A DNA stretch of 64,000 bases from Alcanivorax sp. 24 (GTDB taxonomy: Bacteria > Pseudomonadota > Gammaproteobacteria > Pseudomonadales > Alcanivoracaceae): positions 62,001 to 126,000 of the forward strand of contig NZ_SNUA01000007.1 of NCBI RefSeq assembly GCF_004360225.1, read 5' to 3'. Below are positions 43,744-54,872 of the stretch, piece by piece. The notes below the pieces were generated by a model. The model searched no databases. It was not told the origin of the DNA and worked only from the letters and a program-made list of their open reading frames with translations. Both the position numbers and the translations under genes were made by a program. Numbering within the stretch: the first letter of the stretch is position 1; every line of letters starts with the position of its first letter.

Positions 43744-45660
43744 TTAAATAGGCTGACGTGTCGCCTCGGCCAGCGCCGCCAGTGCTTCGTCCAGGGCCAG
43801 GGTATCCGTGGCCTGGGAGCCCAGGCGCCGCACCGCCACCTGATTCTGCTCCGCTTCCTTCTCGCCGACTACCCAGATCACCGGCACCTTGGCACGGGAA
43901 TGCTCGCGCACCTTGAAGCCGATCTTCTCGTTGCGGGTATCCAGCTCCGCGGGAATGCCGCGCGCCTTGAGTTGCTCGACCACCCCGGCGGCGTAGTCAT
44001 CCACCGCGTTGGTGATGGTGGCCACCACCACCGGTACCGGCGCCATCCATAAGGGCAGATGGCCGGCGGTGGACTCGATCAGAATGCCCAGGAAGCGCTC
44101 CAGCGATCCCAGCACGGCCCGGTGCAACATCACCGGACGCTGGCGGCTGCCGTCCTCGGCCACATATTCGGCATCCAGACGCTCGGGCAGCACGAAATCC
44201 ACCTGCAGGGTGCCGCATTGCCAGTCACGGCCAATGGCATCGCGCAGCACGAACTCCAATTTCGGGCCGTAGAAAGCGCCTTCGCCAGGGTTCAGCTCGC
44301 ACTCCAGGCCGAGGGACTCCACCGCCTCGCGCAGGGCGCCCTCGGCGCGGTCCCAGGTTTCATCGGAGCCGGCGCGGTTGTCCGGCCGGTCGGAGAACTT
44401 GATACGGAAGCTGTCGAAACCGAAATCCTGGTAAACCTCGCGCAACATGGTGATGAAGGCGGCGGTTTCCTGGTTGATCTGGCCCTCGGTACAGAAGATG
44501 TGGGCGTCGTCCTGGCTGAAGGAGCGCGCCCGCATCAGACCGTGCAAGGCGCCGTGGGCCTCGTTACGGAACAGCGCGGTGAACTCGCCCATGCGGATCG
44601 GCAGGTCGCGGTAGCTCTTGATGCCCTGATTGAAAATCTGCACGTGGCCGGGGCAGTTCATCGGCTTGATTGCCATTTCCCGGTGGTCATGGGTGCAGAC
44701 GGTGAACATGTCGTCGCTGTATTTATCCCAGTGGCCGGACTGTTCCCAGAGCACGCGGTCCATCATCTGTGGAGTGGACACCTCGGAGTAGTCGTACTTC
44801 TCCATCTTGGCGCGGATGTAGTTTTCCAGGTTCTTGCGCAAGCGCCAGCCGCGCGGGTGCCAGAACATGCTGCCCACGGCTTCCTGCTGGATATGGAACA
44901 GGTCCATTTCCCGGGCCAGTTTGCGGTGGTCGCGCTTTTCCGCCTCCTCCAACTGCTTGAGGTAGACGTTGAGCTCCTTCTTGTCACGCCAGGCGGTGCC
45001 GTAAATCCGCTGCAACTGGGCGTTGTCGGCGTTGCCGCGCCAGTAGGCGCCGGCGACTTTCATCAGCTTGAAGCCGTCGCCGAGCTTGCTGGTGGAAGGC
45101 AGGTGCGGCCCCCGGCACAGGTCGATGAACTCGCCCTGGCGATACAGAGAGACCTCCTCGCCCTCGGGCAGGTCGCGGATGATTTCCGCTTTGAATTCCT
45201 CGCCCTGATCCAGGAAGAAACGGATCGCCTCGTCCCGGTCCCAGACCTCGCGGCGAATGTCTTCATTGCGTCGCACGATCTCCTGCATGCGCTTTTCGAT
45301 GGCGGCCAGATCCTCCGGGGTGAAGGCAGTCTCCCGGTGGAAGTCGTAGTAAAAGCCGTTCTCGATGGTCGGCCCGATGGTGACCTGGGTTTCCGGAAAC
45401 AGCTCCTGCACGGCTTCGGCCATGACGTGGGCGGCATCGTGACGGATCAGCTCCAGAGCGTCCTCGTGGTCGCGGGTGATGATTTCCACTTCCGTGCCGT
45501 CGGTGAGGGGCAGGTAGACGTCGGTGAGATGGCCGTTGGCCTTCACCGCCAGCGCCTGTTTGGCGAGTTTCTTGCTGATCCGCCCGGCGATCTCCAGGGC
45601 GGAGGCCGGTTGATCAAACTCCAGGGTTGCCCCGTCGGGCAGTCGATAGCTCACACTCAT
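43744..45660 (-). CDS. thrS: Threonyl-tRNA synthetase (probable second copy)
   Basis: 638 residues from the ATG at 45660, giving the normal [10 protein letters not shown] start of the TGS domain; a 40-residue upstream extension is unlikely. The editing domain has [16 protein letters not shown]; the catalytic core has zinc ligands in KPMNCPGH (C about 336), SQDDAHIFC and [10 protein letters not shown]. Motif 2 reads [12 protein letters not shown] rather than the EFGSCHRNEPSG of E. coli. It is not beside infC-rpmI-rplT, the usual thrS context, and sits with cysS, hisI and folE2, so it is probably the zinc-stress paralog. Confidence 0.93.
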   Translation of the reverse strand: MSVSYRLPDGATLEFDQPASALEIAGRISKKLAKQALAVKANGHLTDVYLPLTDGTEVEIITRDHEDALELIRHDAAHVMAEAVQELFPETQVTIGPTIENGFYYDFHRETAFTPEDLAAIEKRMQEIVRRNEDIRREVWDRDEAIRFFLDQGEEFKAEIIRDLPEGEEVSLYRQGEFIDLCRGPHLPSTSKLGDGFKLMKVAGAYWRGNADNAQLQRIYGTAWRDKKELNVYLKQLEEAEKRDHRKLAREMDLFHIQQEAVGSMFWHPRGWRLRKNLENYIRAKMEKYDYSEVSTPQMMDRVLWEQSGHWDKYSDDMFTVCTHDHREMAIKPMNCPGHVQIFNQGIKSYRDLPIRMGEFTALFRNEAHGALHGLMRARSFSQDDAHIFCTEGQINQETAAFITMLREVYQDFGFDSFRIKFSDRPDNRAGSDETWDRAEGALREAVESLGLECELNPGEGAFYGPKLEFVLRDAIGRDWQCGTLQVDFVLPERLDAEYVAEDGSRQRPVMLHRAVLGSLERFLGILIESTAGHLPLWMAPVPVVVATITNAVDDYAAGVVEQLKARGIPAELDTRNEKIGFKVREHSRAKVPVIWVVGEKEAEQNQVAVRRLGSQATDTLALDEALAALAEATRQPI

Positions 45661-45817
45661 GGGTGACACGGAATCCAAAGCAAATGAAGCAGGCAGATGT
45701 GGAAGGCAGGCCCGGTGCGGGGGGCACCGGTTTGCGTCCCGGAACCGACGGATGGTAGGCAATCGCCGCGATGGCTTCAAGCGTCAAGCCATGACAGCGG
45801 CCTTATGACGTGGTTTG

Positions 45818-46119
45818 AGAGCCTGTTCTTGCTCTTTACGCCACCGCGTTGCTGCTGGAAAAGCCGCCTGAGGGCGTTGGGGACTGAAGGCTTTGGTGGG
45901 GCCAAAGGCAAAGGCTACAGCGTCCTCTGGCGGCTTTTCAAGCGCAACCCGAAGGGCCGGGCTCCCCTGTGCCCTCCGGGTATTTTGCCGCCAGCTCCCG
46001 ATTACGCTTGTTTATGTAGAATGACTACACGGCACAATCGAAATCACGACCTGACGACACTTTCTACCAGGTGAATAGGGAACTCCGGCGCGGCGGCGTA
46101 AAGAGCAAGAACAGGCTCT
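45818..46119. repeat. ~300-bp palindrome-ended element, copy 2 (inverted orientation)
   Basis: 302 bp bounded by AGAGCCTGTT/AACAGGCTCT with the variable nine bases CTTGCTCTT at the left and AAGAGCAAG at the right. The interior is the reverse complement of copies 1 and 3, with a rearranged middle (a CCGGAGGGCACAGGGG stretch shared with copy 3 but at a different place). It fills the divergent gap between thrS and the GAF-HD gene; no promoter or gene was fixed in the gap 45661-46144. Confidence 0.85.
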
Positions 46120-46144
46120 GGGCAAATAACGACGAGGAAACGGC

Positions 46145-47695
46145 ATGCCCCAACTGCACAGGATCGGAGATCAGTTGATGCCGCTGCTGCGGGTGGCGCG
46201 GCGCATCAACGAGCAAAGTGACCTGGCCACACTGGTGCAAACCATTGTCGCCGAGGCGCGCGCCTTGTGCCGCGCGGAAGCCGGTGCCCTCTGGCTGTAC
46301 CGGGGCAACGATGGTGATGAGCGCCTAGTCTGCATGATCCGTCAAGGCGAAGGTGGGATCGAGGTGGCGGACCCGGTCGAAGTGGCCCTGGCACGGTCCG
46401 AACGCCCGGTGGTGGAGGTCGCGAAAACAGGCGCAACCCTGCTGTTGGAGTGGGAGCAGGGAATGTCGGAACAGGACCGGACGTTGTGGGTGCCGGGCCT
46501 GGTGACGGCGGTGTCTGGACAGCTGCTGGTACCGCTGCCGAACCATGATGGTGAGGTGGTCGGCGTGGTGCAGCTGATCAATGCCCGTGACGACCAGGGG
46601 CACCGGCTGGCGTTCTCCCGGCGCCAGCGCGTGGTGGCGGAGGCCTTGGCCGGCTACGCCGGCATCGCCTTGAATAATCTGCTGGTGGTGGCGGAGATGA
46701 AGGAGCTGCTGGACGCCTTCGTCAAGGTCATCGCCCAGGCCATTGACGCCAAGAGCCCGCACACCAGCGCTCATTGCCAGCGGGTCCCGTTGCTGACCGA
46801 ATTGTTGGCCCGGGCCGCCTGCCGGGATCACGACACCTTCGCCGACTTCGATCTGGACGAGGACGGCTGGTACGAGCTGAGAGTAGCGGCCTGGCTGCAC
46901 GACTGCGGCAAGCTGGCGACACCGGACTCGGTGCTGGAGAAATCCACCAAGCTGCATGCCCTGCACGACCGCATCGACATGATCGCCGCCCGTTTCGCGG
47001 TGCTGCGGGCGGAATTGGTGGCGGACTTCGTCGAGCGCGAACGGGCGGAGCCGGAACGGGCCACGGTGCTGGCGGTGGAAAGAGAGCGGGCGCTGGCGGA
47101 GCTGGAAGCGGATCTGGCGCTGTTGCAGCGAGTCAACCTGGGCGGTGAAACCATGGCTCGGGAGGATCAGGAACGGGTCCGGGGGATGGCCGGGCGCACC
47201 TGGACCGATGCGCAGGGGCGGTTACAGCCGCTGTTGAGTGAAGACGAGGTAAGCAATCTGTGTATCCCCAAAGGCACGCTGACCGAGGACGAGCGGGCGG
47301 TCATTAACGGGCATATGGACGTGACCCTGGCGATGCTGGAGTCGCTGCCGTTTCCGCGCAAGCTGCGGCGGGTGCCGGAATACGCCGGCGGTCACCACGA
47401 ACGCATGGACGGCACCGGGTTCCCCCGTGGCCTGACCCGCGAACAAATGTCGATCCCGGCGCGGATCATGGCCATCGCCGATATCTTCGAGGCGCTGACC
47501 TCCCGGGAGCGGCCCTACAAACCGCCACTGAAGTTATCGGAAGCGTTGGAAATCATGCGCCAGATGCGCGACGACCACCACCTGGACCCGGACCTCTACC
47601 GCCTGTTCCTCGACGCCGGCGTCTGGCGCCAATACGCCCTCGAAGCCCTGGACCCGGAACAGCGGGATGTGGAGGACGTGGGAAGGTACTACTGA
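46145..47695 (+). CDS. GAF-HD-GYP domain phosphohydrolase
   Basis: 516 residues. An N-terminal GAF domain (about 20-185; AGALWLYRGNDGDERLVCMI in part, VVGVVQLINARD) is followed by an HD-GYP-type domain: SPHTSAHCQRVP, WLHDCGKLATPD and HHERMDGTGFPRGL (GFP in place of GYP), with IMAIADIFEALTS. Between HD and the last motifs is a charged helical insertion of about 100 residues. Such proteins usually hydrolyse c-di-GMP; activity cannot be inferred with certainty from sequence. GACGAGGAAACGGC precedes the ATG. Confidence 0.88.
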   Translation: MPQLHRIGDQLMPLLRVARRINEQSDLATLVQTIVAEARALCRAEAGALWLYRGNDGDERLVCMIRQGEGGIEVADPVEVALARSERPVVEVAKTGATLLLEWEQGMSEQDRTLWVPGLVTAVSGQLLVPLPNHDGEVVGVVQLINARDDQGHRLAFSRRQRVVAEALAGYAGIALNNLLVVAEMKELLDAFVKVIAQAIDAKSPHTSAHCQRVPLLTELLARAACRDHDTFADFDLDEDGWYELRVAAWLHDCGKLATPDSVLEKSTKLHALHDRIDMIAARFAVLRAELVADFVERERAEPERATVLAVERERALAELEADLALLQRVNLGGETMAREDQERVRGMAGRTWTDAQGRLQPLLSEDEVSNLCIPKGTLTEDERAVINGHMDVTLAMLESLPFPRKLRRVPEYAGGHHERMDGTGFPRGLTREQMSIPARIMAIADIFEALTSRERPYKPPLKLSEALEIMRQMRDDHHLDPDLYRLFLDAGVWRQYALEALDPEQRDVEDVGRYY

Positions 47696-47698
47696 ATC

Positions 47699-47844
47699 AG
47701 TTGACAGTTGATAGTGGACAGTTAACAGCGAAAAGAAAAAGATCGCGGAACAGTCTGATCCTTAGTCGCTTGCAAGCAAGCTTCCCACAGCAGTTCAGCC
47801 CCTTGTTTTCACTGTCAGCTGTCCACTATCAACTGTCAACTTTC
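47699..47844. repeat. Composite repeat: GTTGACAGTTGATAGTG arms around a half REP
   Basis: GTTGACAGTTGATAGTGGAC at the left and its inverse CTGTCCACTATCAACTGTCAA at the right enclose a GCTTGCAAGCAAGCTTCCCACAG REP half. Equivalent composites occur at 50610 and 61668. It lies between the convergent GAF-HD and GGDEF genes. Confidence 0.8.
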
Positions 47845-47845
47845 T

Positions 47846-49066
<1,221 letters not shown>

Positions 49067-49201
49067 CTTGGATCCTTAGAGTCTGTTCGGGGAGAAGAGC
49101 ATCCCCAAAGATTCATTCAGGTTCCCAGCATAGCGCCTGACGCACCAGATATCCCGCAACTATATCAATATCAACAGAGCCCGTTTTACCAGCAAGGCTC
49201 G

Positions 49202-49486
49202 CTACACCAGCAAAGCCAACAGGGCCTGGCGTTTTTCAGCGGGCAGGCGGCGAAAGCAGTCCAGCAACAGCCCTTCCTCCAGCCCCTGGGGAACACAGCC
49301 TTCAGTTCGTGGCAGGTCCCCGGGCCATTCAACCATGCTGCGTTGCAGCCGCGCCACGATCTCCGCGTTCATGCTTCGGTGGCTGTGAGTGGCGGCCTGG
49401 GCGATGCGATCACGCATGCCGGGAGGGAAACGAACCACGAACTTCTCGGCCCGCGTGGTCTCGTCCTGCTTCATAGTGTCTGTCAT
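49202..49486 (-). CDS. Arc-like ribbon-helix-helix DNA-binding protein
   Basis: 94 residues from the ATG at 49486; ATG 49474 would remove four, and a frame upstream to 49543 adds 19. FVVRFPPGMRDRIAQAATHSHRSMNAEIVARLQ (in part) is an Arc/MetJ fold: a beta strand followed by two helices with the SMNAEIV motif. The C-terminal part (LLDCFRRLPAEKRQALLALL) is helical. Arc-like regulators of this size act as dimers. The target is unknown. Confidence 0.82.
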   Translation of the reverse strand: MTDTMKQDETTRAEKFVVRFPPGMRDRIAQAATHSHRSMNAEIVARLQRSMVEWPGDLPRTEGCVPQGLEEGLLLDCFRRLPAEKRQALLALLV

Positions 49487-49653
49487 ATGCCCCGAGAAAA
49501 CGGTTACCTTACGCACTTTTTCAACTTCACGCGATGATGGCACGGTGCTATTAATCGGCCTTGACCCGGGTCAAGGCCGAGTGCGAAAGAGCATGCGGGG
49601 TGGCGTCGCGGCGTCTGTTATGATCGCTTTGTCAGGAGAGAGAGCACACTGCC

Positions 49654-50604
49654 ATGAATGTCGCCGGCGCCGATCTTAATTTATTGAAGTACCTGGATGT
49701 GCTGCTGCGGGAAAAAAACGTGACCCGGGCCGCGGAACAACTGGGCATTACCCAGCCGGCCATGAGCAACAGTCTCAAACGGCTGCGGCAGATGTTCAAT
49801 GATCCGCTGCTGATCCGCACCAGCGAGGGCATGACCGCCACCGACCGGGCCCTGGAACTGCAGCCGCTGGTGCGCCAGTTGATGGCTCAGGCGGAATCCC
49901 TGTTCAATCCGGAAGAAGTGTTCCGTCCCGAGGAAAGCCGCCGGGTTTTTCGTATCATGACCAGCGATTACGCCGAGGGCACTCTGGTGCCGCACATCGT
50001 GCGACGTCTGCGTGAAGAGGCGCCCCATGTGGTTCTGGACTTTCTCACGCCGTCGGATGTCAGCTACCCCGATATGGAACAGGGCCGGGTGGATATGGCG
50101 GTAAACCGATTCAATGAAATTCCCGGCTCTTTCTACCAGGTCACTTTGTGGAAGGACGCTTTCTCCTGTTTGCTCAACCGGGATAACCCGATCGCCAAAC
50201 ATTTCGATCTGGACAGCTACCTGTCCGCCCAGCATATCTGGGTGTCCAAGACCGGTTTTGGCGTGGGTTTCGGCATGAACCCGGAAAAACTGGGTGGACT
50301 GGGCTGGATCGACCATGCGTTGCAGCAAATGGGGCGGACTCGCAAGATCAGCATCTTCACCCGCCATTATCAGATGCCCGCGCTGCTGGCCATGAACAAC
50401 GATCTGGTGGCCACGTTGCCCTCCCGGGTGGCGCGCATGCAGGCGCAAAATCCCCGCCTGGTGATCAAATCCCCGCCGTTCGACATTCCGGAATTCGAGC
50501 TGAAAATGGCCTGGTCCCCTCTGCTGCACCACAACGCCGCCCACCGCTGGCTGCGCAAACTGATCCAGGAGGAGGCGGAGCGGATACTGGCGGAGGACCC
50601 GTGA
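49654..50604 (+). CDS. LysR-family transcriptional regulator
   Basis: 316 residues. The winged-helix region is DLNLLKYLDVLLREKNVTRAAEQLGITQPAMSNSLKRLRQMF (in part), followed by a LysR substrate-binding domain (about 90-310; FRIMTSDYAEGTLVPHIVRRL in part). The NVTRAAEQLGITQPAMS type resembles NodD/LinR-like members that respond to aromatic or lipid-like molecules; the ligand is unknown. GGAGAGAGAG precedes the ATG. No obvious target gene is divergent from it. Confidence 0.9.
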   Translation: MNVAGADLNLLKYLDVLLREKNVTRAAEQLGITQPAMSNSLKRLRQMFNDPLLIRTSEGMTATDRALELQPLVRQLMAQAESLFNPEEVFRPEESRRVFRIMTSDYAEGTLVPHIVRRLREEAPHVVLDFLTPSDVSYPDMEQGRVDMAVNRFNEIPGSFYQVTLWKDAFSCLLNRDNPIAKHFDLDSYLSAQHIWVSKTGFGVGFGMNPEKLGGLGWIDHALQQMGRTRKISIFTRHYQMPALLAMNNDLVATLPSRVARMQAQNPRLVIKSPPFDIPEFELKMAWSPLLHHNAAHRWLRKLIQEEAERILAEDP

Positions 50605-50609
50605 AAAGG

Positions 50610-50812
50610 GCAGTTAACAGTTAATAGTGAATAGTTAACAGTGAAAGACAGGCGACCCGGAATCGCTGTGGGAAGCTTGCTTGCAAGCGAATGGGGATCC
50701 TTCAGGCGTTTAACGATATTCGCTTGCAAGCAAGCTTCCCACAGAGGCTAAAGATCACCTGTTTTTGTCTTTCGCTGTCAACTATTCACTGTCAACTGTC
50801 AACTGCTTTTCA
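50610..50812. repeat. Composite repeat: AACAGTTAATAGTGAATAG arms around an inside-out REP
   Basis: GCAGTTAACAGTTAATAGTG at the left and a related inverse at the right (CACTGTCAACTGTCAACTGC) enclose two REP halves in inside-out order: CTGTGGGAAGCTTGCTTGCAAGCGAAT, then after about 30 bases ATTCGCTTGCAAGCAAGCTTCCCACAG (each shown only in part elsewhere). The REP arms here are GCTTGC-AA-GCAAGC. It lies between the convergent LysR and PTPS-like genes. Confidence 0.8.
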
Positions 50813-51677
50813 GGTTGTTCTCCCCGGCTTCGGCGATGGCCCCCTTGCCGACGCCCTCGAAGGCGCGGACGCGGAAGTGTTTGCCGGGGGCTTCCTCGGC
50901 CAGTTGTCGGGCGATGTGGTCGGCCAGATATTCCACCGTGGTGTCGGTATCGATCAGGTAACAGTGATCTTCCGGGATCACCAGCTCAAAGTGGCCCTGA
51001 GGCGCGTCGTAGCGGAACCGGTGGTGGGGGACGTCCTCGACGAAGTAGGTGCCTTCCAGGTCCTCCCGGGTACCAATGTAAATGTCTTCCCAACGGTCCG
51101 CCCACAGTTTCTCCCAGTACCGGCTGCGCCGGCCGTTCTCGAAGATCTGAATGGTGGAACGGTGGCCGTGGGCGATGCGCTGGCAGTTGCCGTCGTGTTT
51201 CTTCAGCCCGTGGGAATAATGGTAAAACGGCGCGGTACCGACATCCTCCTCGCGAAGCAGGATGCGCGCTTCGGTGACGTTGTCCGGCAGGGACGGCTCC
51301 AGCAATTCCATCAGAAACAGGGTGACGGAGGCCTTGGACACACTGGTGCCGGGTATTTCCAGAAGGCTCTCGGCGGGCGCCAGCAGCCGTATTTCTCCGG
51401 CGCCATACCGCCAGGTGAGGCTCAGTTGCTGATCTTCGCGCTGATTCAGAGTCAGCGCCTCATGGGCGCCGGGGAAGAGCAGGCGATGGTCCACCTGGGC
51501 GTCGATCAGGTGCTTGAGCCGCCGTTTGATCTGGCCGAAATCAAACACCATGCCCTGGCCGTCCAGATCACCGGACAGCTCCAGGTCCACGATCCAGGAT
51601 TCGCCGACCATGCCCCGCTTGGGGTGCAGGTAGGAGAAGTCCAGTACGGTCAGGTTGTCTACGAACAGAGTGGCCAT
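50799..51677 (-). CDS. Two-part 6-pyruvoyl-tetrahydropterin synthase / QueD-like protein
   Basis: 292 residues, about twice the length of QueD. The N-terminal half has GMVFDFGQIKRRLKHLIDAQ and VDHRLLFP, which resembles the QueD strand-helix after the zinc site. The C-terminal half has GLKKHDGNCQRIAHGHRS, the C-x-H-G-H zinc motif with one extra residue between C and HGH, then VIPEDHCYLIDTDTTVEYLADHI. QueD makes 6-carboxytetrahydropterin for queuosine. Longer PTPS-like paralogs have been linked to zinc-responsive sets, which is interesting 5 kb from thrS, but no operator is visible. Confidence 0.8.
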   Translation of the reverse strand: MATLFVDNLTVLDFSYLHPKRGMVGESWIVDLELSGDLDGQGMVFDFGQIKRRLKHLIDAQVDHRLLFPGAHEALTLNQREDQQLSLTWRYGAGEIRLLAPAESLLEIPGTSVSKASVTLFLMELLEPSLPDNVTEARILLREEDVGTAPFYHYSHGLKKHDGNCQRIAHGHRSTIQIFENGRRSRYWEKLWADRWEDIYIGTREDLEGTYFVEDVPHHRFRYDAPQGHFELVIPEDHCYLIDTDTTVEYLADHIARQLAEEAPGKHFRVRAFEGVGKGAIAEAGENNLKSS

Positions 51678-52393
<716 letters not shown>

Positions 52394-52491
52394 GCCCGTA
52401 ATTCCAGGGGCAGCCCTGGTACCGGCCTCGCCGGACCTTAATAAAAGGTGACGGTCCCGAACGTCACCTAAAAACAAAAGGAGATAATAAG

Positions 52492-52935
52492 ATGAAGAGT
52501 AAAGCCTGGATCATCGGCCTGCTGGCCGTGGTCGTCAGTGTGCCGTCCTTCGCGCAATTGCCCGACGACGCCGAGCAGAAAGTCATCGACAGTCTGATGA
52601 TACGCATCGCCAAGATGGAACAGACCGGTCGTGAGCTGCACGGGAAATACACCGACGGCAAAACCGCCGAAATCCAGAAAGCCTGCAAAGCGGACTATCC
52701 GGACCTGCCGGAACAGGCCCGCAACCTGCGCGGCGAGGCCGCCGCGTTGCAGACACTGGCTTTCAAAGTGCATCTGAGCATGGCCGCCAACGATCTGGTG
52801 CAATGCGTGGACTGTCTGGGCTCGGTCACCGCCTGTGATGGCGCCGCGGCTTCCCTGGAACGCGCCAGGGATCAGATGAAACGCATGCAGGACTACGCCA
52901 AGAAGCTTCAGGCCGGGCAGGACGACCCATCCTGA
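52492..52935 (+). CDS. Exported hypothetical protein, 147 residues
   Basis: A signal peptide (KAWIIGLLAVVVSVPSFA) and a strong Shine-Dalgarno AAAGGAGATAATAAG support a real, secreted protein. The mature part is charged and helical (EQKVIDSLMIRIAKMEQTGR, LERARDQMKRMQDYAKKLQ) with four cysteines (KACKAD, QCVDCLG, TACDG). I do not recognise a family. A free-standing gene, possibly upstream of the acetyltransferase in one transcript (23-bp gap). Confidence 0.75.
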   Translation: MKSKAWIIGLLAVVVSVPSFAQLPDDAEQKVIDSLMIRIAKMEQTGRELHGKYTDGKTAEIQKACKADYPDLPEQARNLRGEAAALQTLAFKVHLSMAANDLVQCVDCLGSVTACDGAAASLERARDQMKRMQDYAKKLQAGQDDPS

Positions 52936-52958
52936 GGCCGGAAGCAGAGGGAACGGAC

Positions 52959-53564
52959 GTGAGCCGATGGATAGAGCCGGTCATCCTGGAAGGCCGGCAG
53001 GTGGTACTGGAACCGTTGCGGGCCGAACACGTGGACGATCTGACCGAGGCGACCCGGGACGGTGAGTTATGGCGGCTCTGGTATACCTTCGTGCCGGCGC
53101 CGGACGCGGTGGCGGAGTATGTCAACGCCGCGCTGGCGCGCCGGGATCAGCATGGCGAGATGCCGTTCGCGGTGCGCCATCGTGATAGCGGCAAGGTGAT
53201 CGGCTCCACCCGTTTTTGCCATGTGGACGAGGGCAACCATCGTCTGGAGGTGGGCTATACCTGGTATGCCCGCCGCTTCCAGCGCAGTGGCTTGAACACC
53301 GAATGCAAGCGGCTGCTGCTGGGCCATGCTTTCGAAGCACTGGACGCCATCGCGGTGGAATTCCGCACCCATTGGCACAACCGCGCCTCCCGGACCGCCA
53401 TTGCCCGGCTCGGTGCCAAGCAGGATGGCGTGCTGCGCAATCATCAGGTGGGTGCGGATGGCTTGTACCGCGATACCGTGGTGTTCTCCATCATCAATCT
53501 GGAGTGGCCGGCGGTGCGGCGGAATCTGGATTTTCTGCTGGATGTATCCAATCGGGGTGCCTAG
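52959..53564 (+). CDS. GNAT acetyltransferase, RimJ/RimL-like
   Basis: 201 residues from a GTG with AGAGGG upstream. Features are VVLEPLRAEHVDDL, SGKVIGSTRFCHVDEGNHRLEVG (in part), TWYARRFQRSGLNTECKRLLL (the acetyl-CoA loop region) and WHNRASRTAIARLGAKQDGVLR (in part). Proteins of this sort acetylate N-termini of ribosomal proteins or small amines; the substrate is not predictable. Confidence 0.88.
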   Translation: MSRWIEPVILEGRQVVLEPLRAEHVDDLTEATRDGELWRLWYTFVPAPDAVAEYVNAALARRDQHGEMPFAVRHRDSGKVIGSTRFCHVDEGNHRLEVGYTWYARRFQRSGLNTECKRLLLGHAFEALDAIAVEFRTHWHNRASRTAIARLGAKQDGVLRNHQVGADGLYRDTVVFSIINLEWPAVRRNLDFLLDVSNRGA

Positions 53565-53626
53565 TGGTCGATCGCGGTTCGCGGACCATGACTGGCCCAC
53601 GGTTGTGCTGGGCGCGCTGACACGGA

Positions 53627-53697
53627 ATTCGCTGCCAAGGCAGCTTCCCACGGCTGCTTCGTAATCCTCTCTGTGGGAAGCTGCCTTGGCAGCGAAT
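53627..53697. repeat. REP-type palindromic repeat (GCTGCC-AA-GGCAGC arms)
   Basis: ATTCGCTGCCAAGGCAGC and its exact inverse around TTCCCACGG/CTGTGGGAA, between convergent acetyltransferase and DegV genes. Confidence 0.85.
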
Positions 53698-53730
53698 CGG
53701 CATGTAAGCGTACTGGCCCATGAATCGGGG

Positions 53731-54672
53731 CTAAGCGAAATCCCGCTGCTCGGCCAGCAGTCCGATACTGAGTGCGCCGGGGCCGATATTGACGCTGCCG
53801 GTGAGCCCCATGCTGCTTACCAGCACCCTGACCTGATGGCGGTCGGCGCAACTTTTCAACGCCTCGAAGCCTGGCATCTGATACACCGCCTGGGGATCCC
53901 CGGCGTAGCTCACGCACAGTACCGGCGACAACAGACCTCTTTCGATACAGCGCGTGCCATGTTCGAACAGTCGCGCCACGCCCTGGCTGAAACCGCGAAT
54001 CTTGGCCACCGGGAAAGTTTCGCCACCGCGCGCGCAAAGAATCGGTTTGATATCCAGGGCCGAGCCCAGCAACGCGCCCACCAGTCCCACGCTGTTGTCA
54101 CCTTTCTTGCGAGCTCTCTGCCGCAGGTAGTAGAGATCAGGCACCACCGCGTAGCCGGTGGCCTTCGCGGCGAGCGCGCTGACCCGGGCGCGTAACTCGG
54201 CACCGCGCATGCCGGTGGCCATCAGCCGAACGGTTTCCGCCGCCAGCGCGCCCTGACCGGCGAACAGGGTCTGACTGTCGATCACCCGCACCGCGAACGG
54301 TCCCTGCAGGCCGGCCCGGTCACGCACCGCCCGGTACTCGGACAGGATGCCGTGGGCCGCTTCCGTGGCGTTGTGGAAGATCGGGCTGCGGCTTTGCAGT
54401 ACGGTTTCCACCAGCGCGTAGTCGCAGTGGGTCACGACCTGTTCGAGAAAAAGCTGTTTGATTTGCGCCACGGTGGCGGGCAGGGACTGCGCGTCATGGA
54501 CTTTGTCCAGTAACTGGCGGTCGTAAAAGGAGCGGGTGCGTTGGGGAGAACGGTCATCGGCGATGACCTCGTCGCCGATGCGAATCGACGCCGGCAGCAC
54601 CAGGATGCCGTTTTCTTTGATAAAGTCAGAGGGCAAGTCGCAACCGGAATCCACCACCAGGCCAGTTTTCAT
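53731..54672 (-). CDS. DegV family fatty-acid-binding protein
   Basis: 313 residues from the ATG at 54672 with GAGGATACCC upstream. MKTGLVVDSGCDLPSDFIKE, then LPASIRIGDEVIADD, CDYALVETVLQSRSPIFHNA and SQTLFAGQGALAAETVRL are typical DegV regions. Gram-positive DegV proteins (FakB) bind fatty acids for a FakA kinase. No fakA is here, and the role of such proteins in gammaproteobacteria is less defined. Confidence 0.9.
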   Translation of the reverse strand: MKTGLVVDSGCDLPSDFIKENGILVLPASIRIGDEVIADDRSPQRTRSFYDRQLLDKVHDAQSLPATVAQIKQLFLEQVVTHCDYALVETVLQSRSPIFHNATEAAHGILSEYRAVRDRAGLQGPFAVRVIDSQTLFAGQGALAAETVRLMATGMRGAELRARVSALAAKATGYAVVPDLYYLRQRARKKGDNSVGLVGALLGSALDIKPILCARGGETFPVAKIRGFSQGVARLFEHGTRCIERGLLSPVLCVSYAGDPQAVYQMPGFEALKSCADRHQVRVLVSSMGLTGSVNIGPGALSIGLLAEQRDFA

Positions 54673-54872
54673 GGGTATCCTCACCAATAATGCCCAAGCG
54701 GCGCCGAATCCGGCGTCAGGCGGGCATGAAGTCGCAAAAGCGACGGTTTTTACGGTTCGCGGGGGTTCGCGTTCTAATCTTTTATGGTTATATATTGCTC
54801 ATCTTATTGTATTAATCAACGGTTTTTACAATAAGACAAAAGTGGATGGCGTTTCGGCGCCGCGATAAAACA

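Noticed and set aside
45661-45817. A T-box or thrS-type operator upstream of thrS
   Set aside because: No T-box consensus or tRNA-like mimic was recognised; the region is dominated by the repeat element starting at 45818.
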